Origin: Acanthosepion pharaonis
Taxonomy: Eukaryota > Mollusca > Cephalopoda > Sepiida > Sepiidae
Assembly (NCBI GenBank): GCA_903632075.3
Contig: CAHIKZ030005198.1
Span: 1,003,001 to 1,067,000, forward strand
Reading direction: 5' to 3'
DNA: 64,000 bases
A program made the translations under genes and the position numbers. The notes under the pieces were generated by a model, which ran no database searches, was not told the origin of the DNA, and worked only from the letters and a program-made list of their open reading frames with translations. Positions within the stretch are counted from its first letter, which is position 1. Every line of letters starts with the position of its first letter. Shown here in pieces: positions 52,891-63,231 of the stretch.

Positions 52891-53612
52891 TTAGTAATCT
52901 AGTCATACAGTAGTGAGTCAAATTTTCAATGGGTGCCTCACACTTAAAATCTTGTGCCATACTAAGCTGAAGTAAATATCAATAAGAATTGTTCAGTATG
53001 TGTTATCATTTAAATACTATTCCATTTAAAGATTTTTTGAGATTTGAATCTTTTCATAATGTCAAGACAAAGAGGAAGGAGAAAAACATTTAACACACCT
53101 GATTTATTACTTTCTTTAATGAAGGTCTACAACATTATTGTCTGGCATAGCCATTAATTATTTTTCTTCTTAAAATAACTGTCAAGTATTGCCACCTATT
53201 TTTTCACTCTATTGTTTCTCTTAACTGCCTTGTCTGGAGCCAAAAAAAAAAAAAAAAAAAAAATACAACACCACCATCAATGACTTATCCAACACCACCA
53301 TTGATGACTTATCCTCCCCACCATCTATGCATTCATGAAAAATAAGCTTTGAACGGGTTAAAGGAATATACTAAATATATTATATGATCAATGAAAATGG
53401 ATCAATAAGTCTGTAACCTGACACATAATTATTAGCTGGATTCTGATCTGAAACAGTCACTGTACAATTTACAATATATAACTAATAGAGAAACATTAGG
53501 TTAAGTAGGGCTTAACTATGAGGGGTTGAAGTGACTAGGATTGAAATGACATATTTCTAAAAAGCCTAAGTTGATTCTTGTATGTGATACATGACTAAAT
53601 GCTGCTAAAGAA
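52891..53612. other. no recognised feature
   Basis: AT-rich DNA with poly-A at 53242-53263 and a duplicated CACCACCAT..TGACTTATCC nearby (53270-53320). Confidence 0.4.
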
Positions 53613-53615
53613 CTA

Positions 53616-53842
53616 TTGGGTTGGTGCATAATTATCAAGCGTTTCTGTAGACGAGTTATTTGTTAATAAAAATTGCTGCTTTGTTTACTTTTTTTTTTAC
53701 TAAAAATATTATTTTATTTTCAGATAATAAAAATGCATGTCGATAATCATAATCATTTAAAAATGATATTGTTGAATTGTTATGTTTCTTTTTTTATAAT
53801 AAATACTGTTTAAAAATGCCTGATAATTATGCACCAACCCAA
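53616..53842. mobile_element. mariner-type MITE, 227 bp, TA target
   Basis: The left end TTGGGTTGGTGCATAATTAT and the right-end complement are near-perfect inverted repeats of ~30 bp; TA flanks both sides (53614-53615, 53843-53844). The GGTTGGTGCA terminus recalls MADE1-like mariner MITEs. AT-rich interior without transposase. Confidence 0.85.
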
Positions 53843-53934
53843 TAGTTGAGTGTACATAAGCACCTTTGTAATGATTACATAGTTTTAACACTAACAATTT
53901 CATTAGCTCCTATCTAAACAAAAGGCAAAATTGC

Positions 53935-54110
53935 AGGGTTGAATCACACACATTCTCCCCTTTTGTAAGAAGGGCATTCCGTTCTGAAAGTTTCTATGCA
54001 AGAACTGCTACTTTATGGATGCTTTCCCCAAATATGGCAATCTTAAACTCTACAAATCAAGGATCAATTGTTATCCAACTGCCAAATCCTCATAATCTTC
54101 ACTTATGTTT
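53935..54110 (+). pseudogene. LINE RT C-terminal fragment
   Basis: TATGGATGCTTTCCCCAAAT, ATGGCAATCTTAAACTCTAC and AAATCAAGGATCAATTGTTA read, with frameshifts, as the GCFPxYxNLKLYKSRINCYP block of the LINE end. Confidence 0.5.
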
Positions 54111-54119
54111 TCTCCTTTA

Positions 54120-54555
54120 TTTATATATATATATATATATATAAAAGGTGTATTTTGGAAGCAATAATTTTCAAACATGTTTGGTTAAATAACATGGACA
54201 AGTTCTATCTATCAATTTTTTTTTTTTTTTTAAATTAAAAAAATAAAAAAATTAGGAGATCAGCCAATTACACTACTTTGGTTTCAATCTTTTGGTACAA
54301 ATATAAGATATCGCACATTAAGTACTGGTGTTAATAAAATAGTGCTTGATGTAATATAACAGAGCTATTAAGTATATGTAATAAATATACATATTCCTCA
54401 CAAGTCATACACCTGGTGAGGGATAATATGTATATATATATTAATACATATATTAATAAATATGCATATTATCCCTTGCTAAAGTCTCCTACTATGACAA
54501 TATCTACACCCAAACTAATGGTGTTAGTATGAGAAATCCTCTTAGCCCATGCTTG
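54120..54555. other. no gene; (TA)n and AT repeats
   Basis: (TA)n at 54122-54142, T-run at 54219-54232, and a TATATTAATACATATATTAA palindromic patch near 54440. Confidence 0.5.
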
Positions 54556-54589
54556 TCCAACTACTGTCCCATGTAGAAAACACTATATT

Positions 54590-55820
54590 TAAAACAAAGT
54601 TACTAAACCCAAAATATATGTTTACTATGTAGATGATATTTTTATTTTAGTGAAAAAACAAACAAGAAACTGGTAATCTCAAAACCACATTCGAAAAAAT
54701 TCTGTCCTTAACATTACCTATGAATTTAGTCAAAAAAAAAGAAAAAAGAAAAAGACTCCCATTCTTCGATATTCTTGTAGAATTCAGTAATAACACATTC
54801 GCTACTTCATTATGTAAAAAAAACCCACTAGTAGAAACATTTGCCATCTTAATTTTAAGAATGAATACCCACACTTAGATATAAGATAGAAAATATAAAA
54901 ATTTCCTAAGAGTTCACACGAGAATTCACCCTCTCGTCTACTTTTCCTTAAAGAACTCAACAATGCAAAGCAGACACTAGTTAACAATGGTTTTCCTAAC
55001 TACCTCATTGACCACCAGATCAGACTATTTTTTCTAATGTAACTCATAGCAATACTGAACATACCGATAAAACCAATAACATTAACATCTACAAAAGTCA
55101 AATACATGTTAACTTTAAAGATGAATTTTTTCTTAAAAATATCATAAAGAAATATACAACATTAATTGACCAGTACAAGAAAATTAAGTTATCTGTTACA
55201 AAAAATTTAAAAAACCTAACCTAATAAAAAATAACAACACATCTGCAAAATCAAAATACAAAGAACCAACATTATTTATGAGGTGAAATTCTTTTTAAGG
55301 AACTGTGTTCCTCCTGATCAAACCAAACTCATAAATAATTACATTGGTCATACTACTACATACCTATCTAGGTGACTCACATTACACCTACCTGATCATA
55401 GCTCAATTAGGACTCATTTAAATACACAAAAACCTACTAAACTCCATCCAAAACATACTAGTAGAAAATACAAGCCTCATCTGCATATAAAAAAAAAAAT
55501 TAAATATAATGGAAACCCTAATAACAGAAAAGGCAACACTCAATAACATTAACTATGAACACAGCCACAATGTGCTGACCATGTTTGGAAAATAAAACAT
55601 TCCTACAACTTCAGATACATGCATAAAAACCCTATTCATTCAGTTAAAAATAAAAAATAAAAATCGTCCTTGATAATGGTTAAAAAAAAATATCTGAATG
55701 CGCCTGGATATGCAGAACTTTTGGACAGTTTTTACATACTGTCCACTTGTATGAACACAAAAAAAATTAAATAAAAAGCCTAAATGCAGTAATTTATCAG
55801 TCATTTTTAACGAAACATAT
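54590..55820 (+). pseudogene. Penelope-like retroelement: RT to GIY-YIG, degenerate
   Basis: KIYVYYVDDIFILVKKQ at 54611 carries the RT catalytic YVDD (54626-54637). PFFDILVEF (55-aa region after it) matches the family's PFLDxLVE block and KNPLVETFAI the Y-KPTFT-type region. LKELNNAKQTLVNNGFPNYL continues the C-terminal RT. At 55340 NYIGHTTTYLSR then LTLHLPDHSSIRTHL is the GIY-YIG endonuclease, with a stop after LSR. Many stops and frameshifts. The 3' end (55635-55815) repeats that at 18680-18835. The 5' RT part is missing. Penelope-like elements copy by target priming. Confidence 0.75.
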
Positions 55821-55834
55821 ATGATGTACGTGTG

Positions 55835-55900
55835 TATATAGAAGGGTGCATCATAAAATCTGTATGGAATCTGACATATTTTGTTAAACTTTTAGAAATA
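55835..55900 (+). repeat. copy of the 51180-51245 sequence
   Basis: GAAGGGTGCATCATAAAATC, TGTATGGAATCTGACATATT and TTGTTAAACTTTTAG, near identical to 51185-51240. Confidence 0.65.
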
Positions 55901-56690
55901 ATGACAAAACAAATGAAACACTACCGTCAACAGAACTCACACACCAACCTAATGCAAATTTTGGAAGTATTCAATATTGCTTGCTCTATATCTTATCTTA
56001 TATATAAAGTACAGTGTATGTGTGCATGTTTGTGTTTGTGTGTGTGTCCAAGCAACTTCTCCACTCCTACTGGTCTGATTTCAATGATTCATAGCTCATT
56101 CAAAAGCCCTAGAAAAGTTAGGCGCAGGGAACGATTTTCATTGAGCTCAGATTCAGGGTTGACCAATTATGCAAGGTTAAAAATATATATTAATATATTA
56201 TATTCCATAATATAGGTTTTACTTAATTAGCCGTTATGTTTCTCTAACTCTTCAAATGTTGAATGTATGACTAATTCTAATTTCTATTTTCCCATCTTTA
56301 CACTATATGAATTTTATCTTATAAATTGTTGCCTGTTCTGTCACCTATGAAATAAAAATAATTGTTTGTATGGAAAATAAGGATCTATGCACATCAAACC
56401 GCTTTAAATTAAGTGGCAGCAGAAGAATTTTCATTGAACTTTTAAAAGGTAAGCTTAAATGTTAATTCAATACTTAAATGCAGTGATCAATTTTGAGTTC
56501 TTCTGTAGTTTATCGCATTTACTCCTACCTAGATATTGTGATGATGGCCAAACCCAGTCCTCCACAGGATCTAGCTTAAATGCTACCTTATAGGGTGGCT
56601 TTTAAGTTAGTACAATATAGAAAAAACAGTTTATTGCATACTTATAGAATATTTGTATAAAAATTATACCACATGTAAGTTTCAGCTTTA
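55901..56690. other. no recognised feature
   Basis: 56050-56170 is less AT-rich (CCAAGCAACTTCTCCACTCC, GCGCAGGGAACGATTTTCAT) but unidentified. The rest is AT-rich. Confidence 0.4.
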
Positions 56691-56694
56691 CAAT

Positions 56695-57168
56695 AGACAA
56701 CTTCCTTGGTTATCTGGACAGGGGTCAAAAGAATATGTTCAGATAATTCAAAATTCAAGATAATTGAATACCTAAATTACCAAAAAAGAAAAATCATTTC
56801 CTGAAAGAAATTTTGCATTTGTATCATCAAATAATATTTTCCAACATTTTGTTCAAGGTTTTGTCCTGTTTATTTTTTTTTCGGAAAAAAATGCAACAAT
56901 TTTTGTCTGTTTCCAGCTGGCCTCACATTTTTCCAACACTAACTTCCGAAACTGGATTAAACTTGATATATTTGTTAGGAAAGCTTCTGGTCGAAAGTGC
57001 GACCAACTTAAACATTTGTCAAACATAATCATTGCTTTGGCATTTGAAACTGAGCGTCAGGGCTGTGGAACTTCAAAATGGCAATTTATCATCTTCCTCC
57101 TCTTCAACATTTTCCAGTATGGTTATAAGTTCAACAATATTCTGGTCACTGTGATAATTCAAATAGAA
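56695..57168 (-). pseudogene. possible pogo/Tigger-type element remnant
   Basis: CAACTTCCTTGGTTATCTGG, ACAGGGGTCAAAAGAATATG and TTCAGATAATTCAAAATTCA resemble Tigger/pogo termini (CTCxxTTATCCGGACA...). On the minus strand an acidic stretch ELITILENVEEEEDDKLPF recalls the tail of the transposase family. No catalytic motif is seen. Confidence 0.35.
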
Positions 57169-57171
57169 TTA

Positions 57172-57662
57172 AATTTTTCAAGACTGTAGGTGGCAGGGAA
57201 GCAAGAAACTAGAAGAGAGTTCCTCAAATGAGAAGAAACTATTAGAATAGAACTTGTGGTTACATCTTGAAATTTCAACAGTAAAATAATGAGACCTAGC
57301 TGCCAATCTAGTACTGCTCTTAAATTTATGAAGCCAAGGTATAAAAAGAGGAAACCTCATCTGAACAATTACAATGTAAATAGAAAAAAAAAAGCTACAT
57401 TATGGCAATGGGAACAAAACTGAAGCTGATATGCCAGGTCAGGTCTAATAACATTGCAGATTTTTTAGATTTTGTTAAGAATCTATAGATATATAAGAGA
57501 AGCCCCAGATCAGATATGGTAATCAATAATCAATGTATAGATGAATGTTAGAGTTATAAAGGTGAAAGACAGTTTTGGGTGGGAAAAATTGTCTACTCCA
57601 ATACACTGAACCGACTTTCTTAGCAGCAGACTTAGCAATTGACTCGCAAAAAACATATTTTT
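57172..57662 (-). pseudogene. LINE RT C-terminal region
   Basis: The plus strand GAACTTGTGGTTACATCTTG, AATAATGAGACCTAGCTGCC, CAGGTCAGGTCTAATAACAT and AACCGACTTTCTTAGCAGCA is the reverse of the RT end. The minus-strand frame at 57360-57178 retains LHKFKSSTRLAARSHYFTVE. The UTR and tail are missing at the left. Confidence 0.7.
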
Positions 57663-57699
57663 CATTTTGGCAAGATTGATTTAAGTTTTTCTATTTTCC

Positions 57700-57993
57700 T
57701 TTGCGAATTGTGTGATGGATATTGGTGTGGAAAGTGGAAGTGGAGAACTAAGTTCTAATTCTGGGCTAGTCTGCTGCATTCACAAATGCCCTTGGAAAGG
57801 CAAGAATCCATCTCTTCTCCCCCAGATAGGGGTTAAATATCTAGTTAGATTGAGCTCTCTAGACTTACTTGGATCACATCTAGTCTAAGAGAAAGAAAGA
57901 ATTCAAAACTGTGGCAAAGGCATAGCAATTCACAGATATTAAAGAAAATAAGTTTGTGGAGAGTCACACTCCCCTATAATGAACCTGGCATTA
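57700..57993 (+). repeat. tRNA-headed SINE family A, long copy
   Basis: ATTGTGTGATGGATATTGGT (head), GAACTAAGTTCTAATTCTGG (box B, weakened), GCCCTTGGAAAGGCAAGAAT, AGTCTAAGAGAAAGAAAGAA and GAACCTGGCATTATATT. The next element is inserted at its 3' end, at TA. Confidence 0.75.
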
Positions 57994-57997
57994 TATT

Positions 57998-58916
57998 GGG
58001 TGTTCAATAACTTGGACCAATTTTAAATGTGAATTAAGTTTAAGTATCTAATGATTTTTTTCATTTTCATTCAGATTTAACAACTTAAATCTTTGGCAAT
58101 TTCAACCATGGAAAGATTAACAATCAAACAACATGTTAAAGATATCAAAGCCTATTACGAAAATGGATGTTCAAAGAGAAATGCATTTCACACACTTTGC
58201 AACATAATTGACCAACCGAGAGTGCAATTGGAAAAACTGTTTGTAAATTCAAACAAAGGGTTGGTGGCAGATGTGAAAACACCATTGCATGCTCGCTTAC
58301 ATGGTTCAGCTGAAAACATTGCTGCAGTACACGAGAATATGGCCAAAAATCCAGACACCTGTATTTATCATTGTGTGCAGGAATTGAATGTCTTTACAAC
58401 AATGTTACATCGAATTTTGACAAAAGATTTATCTCTGCACGCTTACAAAATTCAATTGACACAAGAACTGAAACTTGCTGACCATTTAGAGCGCCATACA
58501 TTTGTCAGTTGCGTGCATGAGCAAAGACAAGCCGATGAAGATTTTTCGCAAAAAATCCTCTTTAGTGATGAAGCCCATTTTTATCTTGGTGGATTCGTTA
58601 ATAAGCAGAATTGTCGCATTTGGGCTGATGAAAATCCAAGGAAGATTGTTGAAAAGCCACTATATCCACAAAAGGTCCCTGTTTGGTGTACATTTTTGCT
58701 AGCGGAATCATTGGGCTGTATGTTTATAAAATTTGAACATCCATTTTTCTAATAGGCTTTGATAACTTTAACACATTGTTTGATTGTTAATCTTTCCATG
58801 GGTGAAATTGCCAAAGACTTAAGTTGTTAAATCTGAAAGAAAAAGAAAAAAAAAAAAATCAATAGATGCTTAAACTTAATTCACATTTAAAATCGGTGCA
58901 AATTATTGGAACACCC
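57998..58916 (+). mobile_element. mariner/IS630-type element with self-inverted 5' end
   Basis: TIRs GGGTGTTCAATAACTTGGAC and (complement) GGGTGTTCCAATAATTTGCA, TA at both sides (57994-57995 and 58917-58918). The similarity of the two ends does not stop at a short TIR. It continues ~160 bp through the start codon and the first ~20 codons (58093-58157 against 58751-58830 in reverse). The 3' part of a normal element has been replaced by an inverted copy of the 5' part. Length is ~919 bp; a (TA)n tract follows. Confidence 0.85.
58093..58752 (+). pseudogene. truncated transposase, 219 codons, C-terminus lost
   Basis: Open frame without stops: MAISTMERLTIKQHVKDIKA begins the N-terminal DNA-binding region, LHAYKIQLTQELKLADHLER is the linker block, and KILFSDEAHFYLGGFVNKQN carries the first catalytic Asp (SDEAHF). 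NCRIWADENPRKIVEKPLYP and KVPVWCTFL follow. The second and third acidic residues (QQDGAPPH and PDLTPLDFF blocks) are absent; the frame ends at a TAA supplied by the inverted 5' sequence. The usual length is ~340 residues. It could bind DNA but not catalyse. Either ATG (codon 1 or codon 6) may be the true start; the family usually begins near MERLTI. Confidence 0.85.
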
Positions 58917-58918
58917 TA

Positions 58919-58982
<64 letters not shown>
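58919..58982. repeat. (TA)n microsatellite
   Basis: About 28 TA units directly abutting the mariner 3' TIR. Confidence 0.95.
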
Positions 58983-58985
<3 letters not shown>

Positions 58986-60512
58986 TCATCAAAAAAAAAA
59001 AACTTATCTTTGGCAACTTTACTTGAATTACTTAAAATACCATATATGTGAAATCAAACAAAGGCAAATTACTTGCACGCTCCAACAAGATTCAAAATTT
59101 TGTGAAAGTTTATAGTTTCATGTGAAAGATAGCTGGAGACATGAAGGCAGATATTTATCCTGGCAGATTATGAAAAAGTTTCCATTTCATATGAAGGTAA
59201 AATAACACTTTGAAAATTTAATATATTCTTGATGTACATTCAAGATATGTAATGGGCATGTTCTTAGATAATTTTGCACATATCTGTTATCATATGAAAA
59301 ATTAAGTTAATACCACAAAAGAGTTTATTTTTTTTTAACAAAACTTGGAATATTGGTGACTTCTCAAGGTTATAGACAATTTATAGAATATATTTTCAAA
59401 TTATTAGAATTATTTGATTGTGAAGTAATGCTAGCTATAATACAAATAAGGCTTGAAATATCAGTGGTAGCATGCTGATCATCATCTGACCCATGATTGT
59501 AGAGTCACTGTGCAGCTGAGCACACCTCCCTCTATAAATCTTGGTTACATACCAATGTCTGAGACTCTGTAAAGGATCTTCCATCTGATATTGTCAGTCC
59601 ATTTTCCCCCTTTACCTCCTTCTTCTTTTGCATCAGGTGGTATCTTGTTGGATCTTTTTTATTAATATATATATGACTAGTAAACTAGGAAAATAATTTT
59701 TGAAAATAGTGAAGATAAAGGACCTTTTAATAAAACAAGATACTCACTAAAGTTACAATATATATTTCCATAAGGTGACCTATAGACGAGACAAATCCCA
59801 AAATCTAGGAAAATTTTTGTGATTTTATCTGATATCTGTAGTATAAGACTTGGACCTTCACGACAAAACTGTAAATGACAATGTTTATGATGAGCTCTTT
59901 GCATCAGATGGTGAATTTTGAAGGGTTTTATGTATGTGGATGTCTTATATTTTTTTATTCTGTAATGAGAAAAAGATTTTATGGCATCTTAAATGTTTTG
60001 CTGAAAAATAAAGTTTTTACTGTTATACTAAATATTGTTGTTATTTAAAACTACAAGGATAATGAATTTTAATTAAAAATATATAGATTGTATGTTATCC
60101 TAAATGTTGCTATTTAAGAAGACTATGAGTAATAATGATTGGTGCGAACACACCCATAGCACTAGAAATCAAGAACAAAATATTTGTTTATGTTAGTTTT
60201 TACTTGTGCGTGTTTCTCAGTGGAACTTTTGCAAATTGTTGTGTAAATTGTCTCTTGAATATTGCATTTTAATGTGAAATGTATCTCTTACATATCACCT
60301 TTTAATGTGAAATCAAGAAGTGGTTTTATTACATTTATTACTGTAGTACAGCTTTATAATGTGAATTGTTTTAACTAGAAATATTTACATCGGTAGTCAC
60401 CATACTGAGGCAACTGTTAGCCAGTTGTGATCCATGGTGCAAGCATACTAGCCTACCTAGCAGTACTGATATATCCTGGAATTTAAAATTAACTGTTGTA
60501 TTAGAAAATATA
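58983..60512. other. no recognised feature
   Basis: AT-rich DNA with no domain-bearing frame. ATTTTAATGTGAAATGTATC and CCTTTTAATGTGAAATCAAG near 60250-60320 form a weak tandem pair. Confidence 0.4.
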
Positions 60513-60514
60513 CT

Positions 60515-60575
60515 ATTTTTTAGGGTGATTTTTAAGATTTAAAAGTTGCCTTATATACAGAAATATACAGTAGAT
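60515..60575. repeat. lone end of the 37284-37898 TIR element
   Basis: TTTTTTAGGGTGATTTTTAA, GATTTAAAAGTTGCCTTATA and TACAGAAATATACAG read in reverse like that element's end (TATATG..GGCATACAA.GTGACCTTTTAAACTTAAAAAATCACC). Confidence 0.45.
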
Positions 60576-60599
60576 ATCTGGGAAAATTGTTTTTATATA

Positions 60600-60980
60600 A
60601 TTGTAGAATTTAATTTTTTTTTTAAACCACAAAATATTTGCTTTTGTTTTGCTAGGTTTTCCAAAATTAAATATATTTTTGTTGTCATTTTATGTAATAT
60701 TTAATATAAAAGACAAAAAAAAAAAGGAAATTTTGAATAATGGTGTTTATATTTTGAATAAAAATAATTACAAGTTTGAATAACCCTATCAGAACACTCA
60801 AGGTAATAATTATTTAAATGACTCATCAGTTGTTGTGAATTTTGGTTTGGGCTATTTAAACTCTAGAATTTTAAATCCATTTTTTTTGCGTAATTTCTCG
60901 AGCACAATAGCTAAACAGTTTGTAGTTGAAAGTATAGTACACTGGTTAGAGAAAAGGTTTCCTTGTCACAGATAATTTCT
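60600..60980. repeat. diverged duplication, partner 62200-62560
   Basis: TTATATTTTGAATAAAAATA, TTTGAATAACCCTATCAGAA, TTCTCGAGCACAATAGCTAA and ACAGTTTGTAGTTGAAAGTA recur in order 1.6 kb downstream. Confidence 0.65.
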
Positions 60981-61094
60981 CTCTCTCTCTGTAACAGATC
61001 ACTTATTGAAGTGGGTAGTGATAGCTCTCCACAGCTTCCTGTATTTTGTTGCTTTAAAAATGCTTGCTCTTTTATGAGTTTCTTTGTGATTATG

Positions 61095-61320
61095 ATTTTG
61101 GAAATTATTTTGTCTATTAAATTTGCTTTTCTCTCTCATCTGAACATACATGAGCTCACTATTCTATAAGTGTAGAAAATCCATCTTCAGCTTAATGGTA
61201 CAAACAGCACAACAAATGATCGATCAAGAAGGAAAGAAAATAAATTTTCAATTAATCAAGACATACTTAAAGGGGTCATGGAAATGATGCTTACAAATCT
61301 TAATCTTGAAATGAGTGGAC
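61095..61320. repeat. dispersed repeat G, second copy of 28735-29000
   Basis: AACATACATGAGCTCACTAT, AGAAAATCCATCTTCAGCTT and AATGGTACAAACAGCACAAC, in the same orientation as 28 kb. Confidence 0.65.
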
Positions 61321-61444
61321 ATTTTTTTGGAAACAAGGCACTCTATAGAACTGGATATTTTCTGAAATATTTTTATATAATAAATTGTATATTGTTTCAA
61401 AACCATAGAATAGTTATTCCATATTTTTCAGCACTAAATCTATT

Positions 61445-61905
61445 CAGTATCTGTCTATGTTTCTGAGATGAGGTATTATGTACATTATTTACATTATTCA
61501 GACTATTGTCCTTATCTTTATCGGCATATTTATTACAACGTTTCGGCTGTTGTATGCTCCGGCCTTCTTCAGGTGGTTGGAATGTCGAACTGAACCCTTT
61601 ATTTCGCTCACTGGGGTAGAATGTTCTAGTTTCATGTGCCATGTTTAATGGATGTCAGTTATCAGTTATCTCCTGTTAATTTCCCTCTGAAAGTTCTCCA
61701 CTGCCTTAACCGGGTATTGAACTCACACTCTTTGGGTCCTGTCACTGGATCTAACCAATGCCTTTATCCACCGTGCCATGTGTCCTTGAGGGTTCAGTTC
61801 TACATTCCAACCACCTAAAGAAGGCCAGAGCATACAACAGCTGAAACGTTGTAATAAATATGACGACAAAGATGAGGGCAATAGTCCGAATAATGTAAAT
61901 AATGT
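61445..61905 (-). mobile_element. foldback element with tRNA-like core, copy 2, 12-bp TSD
   Basis: Perfect direct repeats ACTAAATCTATT at 61433-61444 and 61906-61917 flank a 461-bp insert. Inside, arms of ~110 bp (GTACATTATTTACATTATTC ... GTTGTATGCTCCGGCC, and its mirror ending AATGTAAATAATGT) enclose, on the minus strand, GGCACGGTGGATAAAGGCAT and GAGTGTGAGTTCAATACCCG, a tRNA-like head with box B. Each arm carries CTGAAGA or a variant ... GGCC ... CAACAGCCGAAACG. The 12-bp duplication suggests target-primed retroposition rather than a DNA transposase. Confidence 0.8.
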
Positions 61906-62199
61906 ACTAAATCTATTGTTTACCATCATTTTTCTCATTGTATGATAATACAGAAGGAACCCTTTATTATAATCACTTATACTGATTTCCGACAGTTACT
62001 GTTATGAAAATCAGTTGGTCCGAAAACACTTTAACTAAAGTGAGTTGAAAATTAATCATTTCAAGTCAATAAATTCCATATTCTTTGGTTAATCTAACAC
62101 CAAGAACAACTCCTGAGCTAAAAGTGATTTTATTTTATTAGTCCTTAAGTGGATATTCTGAAACAAGATATTAAACAGTTAGCTATTTATAGAAATGTT

Positions 62200-62560
62200 T
62201 CTATGTAATTTTAAATCTATAATTTTTCTAGGTCCTGAAGTGTTTTCCAACATTAAATGTACCTTTTTCTTATTGTATATAATATCTACAAAACAACCAA
62301 ATCTTTCATAACAGTACTTATATTTTGAATAAAAGTAATTATAAGCTTGAATAACCCTGTCATCAGGCAGAAGATAATTATTATTTAAACGACACAACAG
62401 TTAGGATTCTTGGATTTTAGTTAAGGTTATAAGAAATCTAGAAAATGAAATACAATTTTTTTAAATGATTTCTCAAGTACAATAGATAAACAGTTTGCAG
62501 TTGAGAGTATAGTTCAGAGGATAGATAAAAGGTTTTCATGTCACAGTTAAGAATACTTGC
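62200..62560. repeat. second copy of the 60600-60980 duplication
   Basis: TTATATTTTGAATAAAAGTA, CTTGAATAACCCTGTCATCA, TTCTCAAGTACAATAGATAA and ACAGTTTGCAGTTGAGAGTA. Confidence 0.65.
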
Positions 62561-62589
62561 AACATGTTTATTTGTGAAAAGAATGATTT

Positions 62590-62707
62590 TGTACTAATGT
62601 ACCAGTTATGTGTCGTGCGTAATACACGCTTAGGCAATCATGTATCTTTCGATAACTGACTAACGAGACAGATTTTTTTCCCTACAGTAGGTTGCCATTT
62701 CTTTCTG
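62590..62707 (-). repeat. SINE family A, 3' part, split by a MITE
   Basis: ACCAGTTATGTGTCGTGCGT, GATAACTGACTAACGAGACA and ACAGTAGGTTGCCATTTCTT are the 3' end of the reverse SINE that resumes at 62980. Confidence 0.75.
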
Positions 62708-62979
62708 TGTTATGGAGTGATTTCATAGTGGAGGTTTGTATTTGTACTAAGTCAGTCCTAAAATAGGTTCAACATACAAAATGTTAGGAACTTGATATAA
62801 TAAGTATAATGCAGAGTAATCCAGTTGTGGTCGCTGATACTTTAGTATCCGACTAACTGTCATCCGACATCGACTGACTGACCAACTCACTGAGCAACCC
62901 CCTTGTTACTCTTACTACTCCTACTTATTATAGGTGGGAGAGTCTATTAACTATAGAATAGGTGTGTTCCACTATAACA
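62708..62979. mobile_element. short-TIR MITE family M1, copy 2, inside a SINE
   Basis: 272 bp from TGTTATGGAGTGATTTCATA to GTGTGTTCCACTATAACA, ~90 percent alike to the copy at 36102 by eye. It is 13 bp shorter, mainly by loss within ACTCAGCAACTGACTTG. Removing it joins CCATTTCTTTCTG to TGGTAGACCAG, the uninterrupted SINE order seen in reverse at 37175-37205. CTG flanks both sides. Confidence 0.85.
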
Positions 62980-63185
62980 CTGTGGTAGACCAGTTGCCAT
63001 CCAAGGCTATAGAACCTGGTCTGTCCTGCTATTTACCCATAGTTGGTGGGAGAAGAAAAGGATTCATATCTTTCCCAAGGGTATTGGCATGCAAGTGAAT
63101 GTAATGGATTCAACTGGAATTCGAACTCGGCTCTCTGATTCCTCAATCCATGCCGCTATCCATTATTCCACTACAGTGGCCTAAG
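62980..63185 (-). repeat. SINE family A, tRNA-like head part
   Basis: ACCAGTTGCCATCCAAGGCT, TTTCCCAAGGGTATTGGCAT, ACTGGAATTCGAACTCGGCT (box B in reverse) and GCTATCCATTATTCCACTAC (head). Confidence 0.8.
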
Positions 63186-63231
63186 AAATGTTTTTAGCCA
63201 GGAGAAATAAACTATATCCAATTTCAAAATT

